Origin: Anaerolineales bacterium | GTDB lineage: Bacteria > Chloroflexota > Anaerolineae > Anaerolineales > Villigracilaceae | Length of the DNA: 7,822 nt | Direction of reading: 5' to 3' | Assembly: GCA_025938055.1 (NCBI GenBank) | Contig: JAICQC010000215.1 | Span: forward strand, 1 to 7,822 | Shown here: positions 1 to 5,861 of the stretch, piece after piece | Numbering within the stretch: position 1 is the first letter of the stretch | How the letters are laid out: every line of letters begins with the position of its first letter | Notes under the pieces: generated by a model | The model's input: the letters and a program-made list of their open reading frames with translations, nothing else | What the model was told of the DNA's origin: nothing | Database searches by the model: none | Position numbers and translations under genes: made by a program

Positions 1-606
1 ACTGGCACAGATCATGCCGATACGTTCATGCCCGCGTTGTTCGATCAGCCAGCGCACGGCTTCATAGCTGGCTTTGGTATCATCGGCATAGGCGACATCG
101 ACATTCGGTAACTGAATATGATTCCCAACAGCACTGAATGCCATGCCAGTACGCGCGACCAGATTTTCCAGGTCTTCATCGGTCAGGTGATAGGGAACAA
201 TGACTGCCCCATCTACGGGGCGGCGCAGGAGCGACTCGCAAAAGAGCTTTTCCTTCTCATGTAAATGGTCCGAGTTGGCAACCATGACGCTGTAGTGATA
301 ATGAGATGCCACATCCTGCACGGCGCGGACCATGGGATGGTAGAAAGGATTGCTAATATCGCCGATTAGCATCGCGATGACATGAGTCTTTTGCCCCCGC
401 AGGGAGCGCGCATATTGGTTAGGCTGATAGCCTAATTCCTTGATAACTGCCAGGACTTTTTCCCTGGTCTCTTCGCTGATCGGTACTTTGGAGTTCGAAG
501 AGGAAGGGCTCAAAATACGCGAAACGGTACTCTGCGAGACATTGGCTGCTTTTGCTACATCACGCATCGTGACCTTGCGCTGGGTCTGGGGAGAGTCAAT
601 TGTCAT
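1..606 (-). CDS. LacI-family transcriptional repressor (N-terminal part, truncated at window edge)
   Basis: This is a DNA-binding sugar-responsive repressor in the cytoplasm. Reading the minus strand from the ATG at 606-604 gives 202 codons without a stop; the C-terminus lies outside the window. Residues about 12-34 (VTMRDVAKAANVSQSTVSRI) are the classic LacI helix-turn-helix. SEETREKVL follows, then the hinge-helix region (GYQPNQYARSLRG) and the start of the periplasmic-binding-protein-like effector domain (VIAMLIGDISNPFYHPMV, then RRPVDGAVIVPY). The segment between the recognition helix and SEETR is longer than in many LacI proteins (SPSSSNSKVPI). There is no clear Shine-Dalgarno before the ATG at 606. 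A second in-frame ATG at 567-565 (Met14) has a weak AAGG upstream and is an alternative start. The upstream promoter lies inside a large palindrome, which suggests autoregulation. The effector is unknown; the nearby mannosidase hints at a mannoside or glycan but does not show it. Confidence 0.95.
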   Translation of the reverse strand, partial: MTIDSPQTQRKVTMRDVAKAANVSQSTVSRILSPSSSNSKVPISEETREKVLAVIKELGYQPNQYARSLRGQKTHVIAMLIGDISNPFYHPMVRAVQDVASHYHYSVMVANSDHLHEKEKLFCESLLRRPVDGAVIVPYHLTDEDLENLVARTGMAFSAVGNHIQLPNVDVAYADDTKASYEAVRWLIEQRGHERIGMICAS

Positions 607-620
607 ATTTTGGGTGAAAT

Positions 621-670
621 TTTATGAAATCGTATGCGGTATAACGTATTCTAGCATACGATTTCATAAA
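621..670. promoter_or_regulatory. 50-bp palindromic operator candidate upstream of the LacI-family gene
   Basis: Two perfect 17-bp inverted arms, TTTATGAAATCGTATGC at 621-637 and its reverse complement at 654-670, are separated by 16 bp. The exact centre of the whole palindrome is a CG step at 645/646. Each arm also carries a CG step (631/632 and 659/660), so three CG steps recur every 14 bp. LacI-family operators are typically palindromes centred on CG, and these proteins often repress their own gene. The right arm coincides with the -35/-10 spacer of the repressor promoter, and the left arm lies just past the expected transcription start. Because transcription would start near 641, the right arm would not be in the mRNA. 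An RNA hairpin is therefore unlikely, and a DNA site for a dimeric or tetrameric protein fits better. Confidence 0.7.
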
Positions 671-676
671 AGTCAA
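648..676 (-). promoter_or_regulatory. sigma70-type promoter of the LacI-family gene
   Basis: On the minus strand the -35 box is TTGACT (676-671), the spacer is exactly 17 bp (670-654) and the -10 box is TAGAAT (653-648). Each hexamer differs from the consensus at one position. The predicted start of transcription is near 641, giving a leader of about 35 nt before the ATG at 606. The spacer is the right arm of the palindrome, so a bound repressor would block RNA polymerase directly. Confidence 0.7.
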
Positions 677-687
677 TCATCCATTTT

Positions 688-716
688 TTGATCATTTTGA
701 AGAAAAATGATTCAAT
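688..716 (+). promoter_or_regulatory. AT-rich hairpin and weak promoter candidate for the exporter operon
   Basis: TTGATC (688-693), a 17-bp spacer and TTCAAT (711-716) make a weak sigma70-like pair on the plus strand. The same bases form an imperfect inverted repeat: ATCATTTT (691-698) and AAAATGAT (704-711) with a 5-nt loop, extended by TTG/CAA across a one-base bulge. It could be the promoter of the operon starting at 870 or a regulator site. The remaining bases up to about 858 show only isolated -10-like hexamers (CATAAT at 800-805, TATACT at 843-848) without convincing -35 partners. Confidence 0.25.
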
Positions 717-858
717 CGCCGCGCCTAAATCTAGCTCTCCAATCTGTATGGGGCCGGTCGAAACAGAAAGCCGTTCCCCGTTCATCCTCCAGTCGGACGC
801 ATAATCATCCGCGCGGCGGAACCCGTCCAGGGGAGAAGCTCCTATACTTCGGGGCATC

Positions 859-865
859 AAGGAGA
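859..865 (+). promoter_or_regulatory. Strong Shine-Dalgarno before the 34-codon ORF
   Basis: AAGGAGA lies five bases before the ATG at 870 when counted from GGAG. It is the best ribosome-binding site in the window, and it is the main reason to accept the very short reading frame that follows as translated. Confidence 0.6.
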
Positions 866-869
866 CAAA

Positions 870-974
870 ATGATTACCTTACTTGTCATCACCATTTCCC
901 TCTTATTCATCCTGTGCAGCATTAGTCCGCTGCTGGTGACGGATGATGTGCAGGAAATTGTTTCGCTGGGGTGA
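870..974 (+). CDS. 34-aa single-pass small membrane protein at the head of the exporter operon
   Basis: The ATG at 870 follows a strong Shine-Dalgarno (AAGGAGA). The 34-residue product starts MITLLVITISLLFILCSISP, one hydrophobic helix of about 20 residues, followed by a short polar, acidic tail (LLVTDDVQEIVSLG). It would sit in the cytoplasmic membrane. The stop codon at 972-974 is five bases before the preferred ATG (980) of the permease, and the end of this frame (GGGGTGA, 968-974) provides the permease ribosome-binding site, so translation is probably coupled. I recognise no family. It may be a small accessory subunit of the transporter, a regulator of the kinase, or simply a leader peptide that brings ribosomes to the permease. 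Translation is likely; the function is unknown. Confidence 0.55.
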   Translation: MITLLVITISLLFILCSISPLLVTDDVQEIVSLG

Positions 975-979
975 GCGAA

Positions 980-1777
980 ATGTTCCTGCACCTGCTCTTC
1001 ATCGAGATCCGTAAAACGCTCAAGCATCCCGCGCTGTGGTTCGGGCTGGGAGTCCTGGTGTTCCTGCTTGCCTTGACCATCCTGGTAGACCATCTACTCC
1101 TTGCCAGGGGTCCTAGAGGGGCTTCCGGCGGTCTGGAAAAGGATCTGCTCCTGGGGCTGGCGTTTTTCAACTGGTTGGGGATCCTGGTCTACGCCGTGAC
1201 GGGCGCCGTGATTGCGGCGTTTGATTACCCGGACCGCTCCCTCCAGCTCTGGTTGACGCGCGGAGTCCCACGTGCCCTGTTGTTGTCCGCGCGGCTGGCA
1301 ACGATCCTTTTCTTCGGATGGTTGAGCGTCTGTGTTGCCGTCGCTGCCATCCTCGGAGTCGGCGCACTCTCACGCACTCTGATTTTCGGCACGGTGGACA
1401 GCACGAACCTGGAGCTGACGGCCATTCCATTAGCGACCCTGCGCGTATTCTGGAGCTCCCTGCCGTACCTCGCCCTGACGGTCCTGCTGGCGATCCTCAG
1501 CCGCTCGCCTTTGTTTGCTGCTGGCGGGACGATCGTGTACGGGACTGTCGTCGAACAATTTGCGCCCGCTCTTGCCGAGCGCCTGCCGTGGTTCATCCAC
1601 TACCTGCCCGCCAGCCTCGCGCAGGTCCTGCAGAACGGCAACACAGCCATCGACCGGAGCGTCGCTGCTGCCGCCAGCCAGCCCCACGGGCAAGCCATCC
1701 TCTTGATCGGACTGATCTTCCTGTTCCTGAGCCTGGCGTCGCTGGCTGTCTTCTCCCGCCAGGATCTTGGTGGGTAA
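980..1777 (+). CDS. ABC-2 type transporter permease (first of two)
   Basis: A 265-residue integral membrane protein, probably one half of the membrane channel of the exporter powered by the ATPase encoded next to it. About six hydrophobic segments are visible, near residues 18-40, 57-80, 105-130, 152-174, 177-194 and 239-258. After TM2 comes DYPDRSLQLWLTRGVPR (residues 82-98), the cytoplasmic loop that in ABC-2 proteins usually contacts the ATPase. The protein ends in FSRQDLGG. The N-terminus (MFLHLLFIEIRKTL), the loop and the tail match the second permease at 2728-3534, so the two are paralogs. I chose the ATG at 980 over the in-frame GTG at 971. The ATG has GGGGTGA in front of it and gives a start that aligns with the paralog (MFLKLLSIEW). 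The substrate cannot be read from the sequence. Confidence 0.85.
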   Translation: MFLHLLFIEIRKTLKHPALWFGLGVLVFLLALTILVDHLLLARGPRGASGGLEKDLLLGLAFFNWLGILVYAVTGAVIAAFDYPDRSLQLWLTRGVPRALLLSARLATILFFGWLSVCVAVAAILGVGALSRTLIFGTVDSTNLELTAIPLATLRVFWSSLPYLALTVLLAILSRSPLFAAGGTIVYGTVVEQFAPALAERLPWFIHYLPASLAQVLQNGNTAIDRSVAAAASQPHGQAILLIGLIFLFLSLASLAVFSRQDLGG

Positions 1778-1805
1778 TCCACAAGCCATCTCTAAAGGAA
1801 TTTCC

Positions 1806-2738
1806 ATGACCACTATCGTTCTCGAAACCAAAGACCTGACGAAGACCTTCGGCCATCACAGGGCCGTGGATGCGATCAACATCACCGCCTGCGAAGGCGA
1901 AGTGTTCGGCTTCCTCGGACCGAACGGTGCGGGGAAGACCACTGCCCTCGGCATGGCGCTTGGGCTGGTCCACCCGACAGCCGGAGAGGTGTATGTGCTG
2001 GGACAGCGCGTCACACCCAACCACGTGCGGGCACTGCGGGATGTCGGTGCATTGTTGGGCGCGCCCGCCTTTGTACCTTACCTTTCCGCCTGGGATAACA
2101 TCGAACTGGTCTCGCGACTCACTCCCGGCGTGGATAAAAAGCATATCGAGGAAGTGATCGAACTTGTCGGGCTGACTTCGGCCGCGCGCAAAAAGGTCAG
2201 CAAATTCTCAACCGGCATGAAACAGCGCGTTGGGCTGGCAATGGCGCTTGTGCATCGCCCGCGCTTCGTCATTCTGGACGAGCCAACGAATGGACTCGAC
2301 CCCGCCGGGATGCGCGAGATTCGTCTGCTGCTTCGCTCTCTGGCCGAGAACGGCACGTCCGTGCTGTTATCCAGCCATCTCCTCAACGAAGTGCAGCAGA
2401 TCTGTGACCGAATCGCTGTACTCAACAACGGACGCGTCGTCGCGCAGGGACGTGTGGACGAGCTGCTGAACGGCCGAAAACCAGCGGTGCGACTGACCGT
2501 CCACGACGCGGAAGCAGCCGTCCGGGCGTTCGAATCGCTGCCGGGCGTCGAAAAGGTGCAGGCAAGCGGAGACAGCCTGCTCGTACTGGGTGTGGACAAC
2601 CAGACGGTGATGAACCATCTGCTGCACCATCACATCATCCCCACCGAGATCACCGCGCAGAAGACCGATCTCGAATCCCTCTTTCTGGATGTCACGTCCA
2701 CCAACGAAAGAAGCGATTGGAACCAACATGTTTCTTAA
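1806..2738 (+). CDS. ABC transporter ATP-binding protein (BcrA/GldA-type exporter ATPase)
   Basis: A 310-residue cytoplasmic ATPase that drives the two adjacent permeases. Walker A is GPNGAGKTT (residues 38-46). The signature is FSTGMKQR (134-141), a form usual in ABC-2 exporters instead of LSGGQ. Walker B is FVILDEP (154-160) with catalytic Glu159, the D-loop is GLDP, and the switch His is H191 (LLSSH). The Q-loop region reads GALLGAPAFVPYLSAWDN, like BcrA-type ATPases, but Gly85 appears to stand where Gln or Glu is common. Residues about 230-310 form the C-terminal accessory domain typical of this subfamily. The start is the ATG at 1806 with AAAGGAA upstream; a TTG at 1767 in the same frame lies inside the previous gene and is unlikely. 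The 3' end overlaps the next permease by 11 bp, which implies coupled translation and a shared complex. Confidence 0.95.
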   Translation: MTTIVLETKDLTKTFGHHRAVDAINITACEGEVFGFLGPNGAGKTTALGMALGLVHPTAGEVYVLGQRVTPNHVRALRDVGALLGAPAFVPYLSAWDNIELVSRLTPGVDKKHIEEVIELVGLTSAARKKVSKFSTGMKQRVGLAMALVHRPRFVILDEPTNGLDPAGMREIRLLLRSLAENGTSVLLSSHLLNEVQQICDRIAVLNNGRVVAQGRVDELLNGRKPAVRLTVHDAEAAVRAFESLPGVEKVQASGDSLLVLGVDNQTVMNHLLHHHIIPTEITAQKTDLESLFLDVTSTNERSDWNQHVS

Positions 2739-3534
2739 ACTCCTCTCCATTGAATGGACCCGCCTGACTCGCCGCAGCGTCCTGTGGGTGACTTTGCTGG
2801 GCTGCAGTTTGTTCATCTGGCTGATGCTCGAGAACTTCTACAACCGGAATCGCACGCAGCTGCGCGATGGAACGATAAAAATGCCTGGCGCTTCCTTTGA
2901 CTTTGCCAATTCCCTCGACCAGCTCCTGCTCATCGCCCTGCCGTTCCTGGTCATTCTGGCGGCGCTCATGCTCGGCAACGATTACTCGCAGCGCACGAAC
3001 CGGCACTGGCTCACGCGCGCGTCACGACCGTCCAGCCTGCTGGCAAAGTTCAGCCTGCTCGTGCTGGTCACGTTCCTGCTGCACGTTCTGACTCTGCTGG
3101 TGGCGGGCATGACGGGCTGGTACTACAAGACCTTCCTGTTTGAGGCATACACCCTCAGCAATATCAACTGGCCCGCCATGGTTGCAGCTGCGTTCTATAT
3201 GACCCTGGTCACGCTGCCGTATATCTCGTTGATGCTGTTGATCACTGTTGCCACGCGTTCTGCCTTCGCAGGGATCGTGATCGGACTGGGTTATACTCAA
3301 TTGATCGAGTTGCTTCTGTCGAGCCTTTCGTATGGGGCGGACTGGGCAAAGTGGATGATCCGAAACCTGTACCTCAGCGCCACCTATCTTCTGAATTCGA
3401 TCGGGAATCGAACGATGGACACGCCCTCGCATCTTCTCGACTCCGGCGCCGCATTGGGTATGGCAGCCGTATATACCCTGATATTCCTGTTCCTCGCCGT
3501 CCGGCTCTATCGCCGCCAGGATCTGGGCGGGTAA
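2728..3534 (+). CDS. ABC-2 type transporter permease (second of two)
   Basis: A 268-residue membrane protein and probable partner of the permease at 980-1777 in a heteromeric exporter. Hydrophobic segments lie near residues 18-35, 62-82, 105-127, 150-175, 178-200 and 240-260. DYSQRTNRHWLTRASR (residues 85-100) is the cytoplasmic loop equivalent to DYPDRSLQLWLTRG in the first permease, and the tail is YRRQDLGG. The loop between TM1 and TM2 (about residues 36-61, NFYNRNRTQLRDGTIK) is longer and more charged than most of the protein. The ATG at 2728 lies inside the end of the ATPase gene (11-bp overlap) with GGAA nearby. In composition, one ATPase with two different ABC-2 permeases recalls LanFEG-type peptide immunity transporters. 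That is a comparison, not evidence for lantibiotic export. Confidence 0.85.
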   Translation: MFLKLLSIEWTRLTRRSVLWVTLLGCSLFIWLMLENFYNRNRTQLRDGTIKMPGASFDFANSLDQLLLIALPFLVILAALMLGNDYSQRTNRHWLTRASRPSSLLAKFSLLVLVTFLLHVLTLLVAGMTGWYYKTFLFEAYTLSNINWPAMVAAAFYMTLVTLPYISLMLLITVATRSAFAGIVIGLGYTQLIELLLSSLSYGADWAKWMIRNLYLSATYLLNSIGNRTMDTPSHLLDSGAALGMAAVYTLIFLFLAVRLYRRQDLGG

Positions 3535-3542
3535 GGTACGCC

Positions 3543-5030
3543 ATGTTCAAATTCTTCCGACGTCTTCAGTGGAAGCTCACCCTGTCCTACGCGGTCGTCA
3601 CTGTCGGGACGGTAATTGTGCTCACCGCGTTGCTTGTGGGCATTGCAGCCTACTTCGAGACTCAAAACAACACCCGCACCTTCGACAGTTTTTACTGGTC
3701 CAAGACCGCCTTTCAGGATAACATCCCTTATCTGGTGGAGGAGCCGCAAGCTTTGCAGGAGTGGATCGAGCGAGTCCAGCAAAAGGGCTTTATCTGGCAG
3801 GATTTCCAGTCCACCACCGTACGCGAGTCCCTGGATTATGCCAACACCCTCCTGACCCAGGCCCAGCCTATTTATGTCCTCGACCCGGATCTGAATCTCA
3901 TCGCTGCCGCGCCGCTGGAGGATCCGGATGCCATCGGAAACCCGTTCCAGCCGCGCACCGTGAGCCGGCTGGCGATGGAATCGATCATCGACGCGGCGCT
4001 GGTCGGCGACAAGAACTATTACGCGCAGAGCACTGCCTTGCCCGATGGGACTCGAGTTGTAGCTTTCCCTTTGCGGAAAAGTGACAGCCAGCCGATCGAC
4101 GCAGTCGTTATTTACCGCATCAAGCCGGTGACGTTCGCGACCCCGACCAATCTCGCGCTGTACTCGAACTTCTTCCTGCTGACGATGTTCATCATGTTCT
4201 TTGTGGCTTTGCCCGTCGGTGCCCTCTTTGGCTGGCTGGTCTCACGCGGATTGCGCAAGCGTCTGGTCAATCTCTCGGCTGCCTCGCAAGCCTGGAGCCG
4301 GGGCGATTTTTCGGCCTCACCGCGCGACAAATCCGGCGATGAGATCGGTGAGCTGACCCGCAACCTCAACAGCATGGCGGAGCAATTGCAGACGCTGCTG
4401 CATACCAACGACGAACTCGCCCGCATGGAGGAGCGCAACCGGCTCGCCCGCGACCTGCATGATACCGTCAAGCAGCAAACCTACGCGGCTCGCATGCAGC
4501 TGACCGCGGCAAAAAACCTGCTCGGTTCTGATGTCCCGGCCGCGGCCGGGCACCTTGACACCGCGCTGCAGCTCAACCGCGAAACCCAGCAGGAGCTCAA
4601 GCTCATCATCGATGAACTGCGCCCTGCCGCCCTGCAAGGCAAAGGACTGCCGCAGGCGCTGAAGGAATATGCGATCCGCTGGCAGGAGCATACAGGAATC
4701 AAGGCGGAGACGGTCCTCAGCGGCGAACGCTCTATCCCCCTGGAGGTGGAACAGGCGCTCTACCGCGTGCTGCAGGAAGCTCTGTCCAACATTGCCCGCC
4801 ATGCGGAAGCAGACTTGGTGAAACTCAGCCTCGACATGTCCCCGGAGAAGGTAACCCTGGTCGTGGCGGATAACGGGCGCGGTTTCGACATCGACAGTGT
4901 CTCGTCTTCCTCCTATGGTTTGACCGGTATGCGCACGCGCTTGGGCGAGGTCGGTGGGACCCTGAAAGTGGATTCCACCCTCTCTGCCGGGACGATGATC
5001 ACTGCCGAAGTACCATTAACCACAAAATAG
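3543..5030 (+). CDS. NarL/DesK-type sensor histidine kinase
   Basis: A 495-residue membrane kinase that autophosphorylates on His and passes the phosphate to the response regulator encoded next. Order of parts: TM1 about residues 12-37; an extracytoplasmic domain of about 170 residues (38-206); TM2 about 208-233; a HAMP linker with GDEIGELTRNLNSMAEQL; a HisKA_3 dimerisation helix with RNRLARDLHDTVKQQ, where His306 is the phosphoacceptor; and a HATPase_c domain with the N box (EALSNIARHA, Asn416), DNGRGFD (Asp443) and GLTGMRTRLGEVGG. The sensor domain contains YVLDPDLNLIAAAP, then IGNPF and DGTRVVAFPLR, an arrangement that resembles Cache/PAS-like folds; this is an inference. The ATG at 3543 is eight bases after the permease stop, with TAAGG upstream. 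A longer in-frame reading from 3351 runs through the permease gene and is rejected. Operon position suggests it senses the exporter's substrate or related stress. Confidence 0.93.
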   Translation: MFKFFRRLQWKLTLSYAVVTVGTVIVLTALLVGIAAYFETQNNTRTFDSFYWSKTAFQDNIPYLVEEPQALQEWIERVQQKGFIWQDFQSTTVRESLDYANTLLTQAQPIYVLDPDLNLIAAAPLEDPDAIGNPFQPRTVSRLAMESIIDAALVGDKNYYAQSTALPDGTRVVAFPLRKSDSQPIDAVVIYRIKPVTFATPTNLALYSNFFLLTMFIMFFVALPVGALFGWLVSRGLRKRLVNLSAASQAWSRGDFSASPRDKSGDEIGELTRNLNSMAEQLQTLLHTNDELARMEERNRLARDLHDTVKQQTYAARMQLTAAKNLLGSDVPAAAGHLDTALQLNRETQQELKLIIDELRPAALQGKGLPQALKEYAIRWQEHTGIKAETVLSGERSIPLEVEQALYRVLQEALSNIARHAEADLVKLSLDMSPEKVTLVVADNGRGFDIDSVSSSSYGLTGMRTRLGEVGGTLKVDSTLSAGTMITAEVPLTTK

Positions 5031-5043
5031 GTCGGATTGCCAA

Positions 5044-5059
5044 CACCGCACGCGCGGTG
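5044..5059 (+). repeat. Small GC hairpin in the kinase-regulator gap
   Basis: CACCGC (5044-5049) and GCGGTG (5054-5059) can form a 6-bp stem with a 4-base loop in the 61-bp gap between the kinase and the regulator. No T-run follows, so it is not a clear terminator. It might stabilise or process the transcript. No convincing separate promoter for the regulator is seen in this gap. Confidence 0.25.
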
Positions 5060-5091
5060 GAGGAAAGTGTCCTGCCTGCTGGAAGGTCTCT

Positions 5092-5745
5092 ATGCCTATC
5101 AAAGTTCTTCTCGTGGATGATCACAGGATTGTGCGTCAGGGGGTCCGCGCCTATCTGCACACGCTTGCCGACATTCAAGTCATTGCCGAAGCCGACTCGG
5201 GTGCAGCGGCTTTGACCGTCGTTGCGGAACATCATCCGGACGTCGTGCTGATGGATCTTGAAATGCCCGGCGATCTCGATGGCATCGGCGCGACACGAGC
5301 CATCCGCAAACTGCGCCCCGAGACGCAGGTCATTGTCGTCACCTCCCACCACCAGGATGAATATATCTTCCCGGCGGTGCGCGCCGGCGCCATTTCCTAT
5401 CTACTTAAGGATGTCGAGCCGGACGAACTGGCGGCAGCAATTCGCAAAGCCGCGCAGGGAGAGGCGGTCCTTGATTCGCGTGTCGCCTCGCGCATTGTGC
5501 AGGAGCTGCAGGGCTTGCGCAAGGATGCGGTCAATCCGTTCACGGAGCTATCGGAGAGGGAGTTCGAGGTCCTGCGTCTGATCGCGGCAGGAAAGTCTAA
5601 TGCTGAGATCGCCGAGACGCTGGTCATCGGCGAGAGCACCGTCAAAACCCACATCGGGAACATCCTTCGCAAGCTCCATCTGGATGATCGCACCCAGGCA
5701 GCTGTGTATGCCTGGCAGCAGGGTATCGTGCGGCGGGGGAAATAA
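5092..5745 (+). CDS. NarL/LuxR-family response regulator
   Basis: A 217-residue cytoplasmic transcription factor, partner of the upstream kinase. The receiver domain (about residues 1-120) has the acidic pocket Asp9/Asp10, phosphoacceptor Asp55 (VVLMDLEMP), Thr84 and Lys106 (YLLKD), all present. The C-terminal LuxR-type helix-turn-helix is LSEREFEVLRLIAAGKSNAEIAETL, then ESTVKTHIGNILRKL (residues 153-195). The loop after Asp55 reads MPGDLDGIGATR, one residue longer than the usual MPGMDGIEATR. The ATG at 5092 has GGAAGG about five to ten bases upstream. Its probable targets include the exporter operon, but no binding site can be named from this window. Length and motif set are normal for an intact regulator. 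Confidence 0.95.
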   Translation: MPIKVLLVDDHRIVRQGVRAYLHTLADIQVIAEADSGAAALTVVAEHHPDVVLMDLEMPGDLDGIGATRAIRKLRPETQVIVVTSHHQDEYIFPAVRAGAISYLLKDVEPDELAAAIRKAAQGEAVLDSRVASRIVQELQGLRKDAVNPFTELSEREFEVLRLIAAGKSNAEIAETLVIGESTVKTHIGNILRKLHLDDRTQAAVYAWQQGIVRRGK

Positions 5746-5779
5746 TCTGCGCCAGGTGCCCGCTTTAAAAAATTACCCA

Positions 5780-5825
5780 TCGGTGGTGAAAAGCAGTATG
5801 ATTCGTCTGTGCTTTTCACCACCGA
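5780..5825 (+). terminator. 16-bp perfect inverted repeat between regulator and mannosidase genes (terminator or operator)
   Basis: TCGGTGGTGAAAAGCA (5780-5795) and its exact reverse complement (5810-5825) are separated by 14 bases. The repeat starts 35 bp after the response-regulator stop and could end the exporter/two-component transcript. However, the loop is long and only a weak TCTTT follows (5829-5833), so it is not a textbook terminator. The loop holds TATGAT (5797-5802), one base from the consensus -10 box, with a poor TTACCC at 5773-5778 as -35. The repeat could therefore instead be an operator around a promoter for the mannosidase gene, 37 bp downstream. I slightly favour transcript termination because of its position. 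Confidence 0.45.
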
Positions 5826-5861
5826 ACGTCTTTAAACCCCCGGTAAAGGATAGGAAACAAT

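Noticed and set aside
621..670. Reading the LacI palindrome as a transcription terminator
   Set aside because: No T-run follows on either strand, the loop is 16 bases, no gene ends nearby, and a near-consensus promoter runs through it.
651..860. 69-codon minus-strand reading frame in the intergenic region
   Set aside because: It has no ribosome-binding site, overlaps the palindrome and LacI-gene promoter, and the protein has no recognisable pattern.
971..979. GTG start at 971 for the first permease
   Set aside because: It overlaps the stop of the small ORF and is possible, but the ATG at 980 has a better-placed GGGGTGA and aligns with the start of the paralogous permease.
1318..1809. 163-codon plus-strand frame overlapping the first permease
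   Set aside because: Arg/Pro/Cys-rich translation in the +1 shadow of a clear membrane-protein gene; no family features.
1593..2144. 183-codon minus-strand frame across the permease-ATPase junction
   Set aside because: It is antisense to two well-supported genes and its translation lacks any domain-like pattern.
4317..4802. 161-codon minus-strand frame inside the histidine kinase gene
   Set aside because: It is antisense to the HAMP, His-box and start of the ATPase domain of the kinase, and its hydrophobic pattern mirrors the sense codons.
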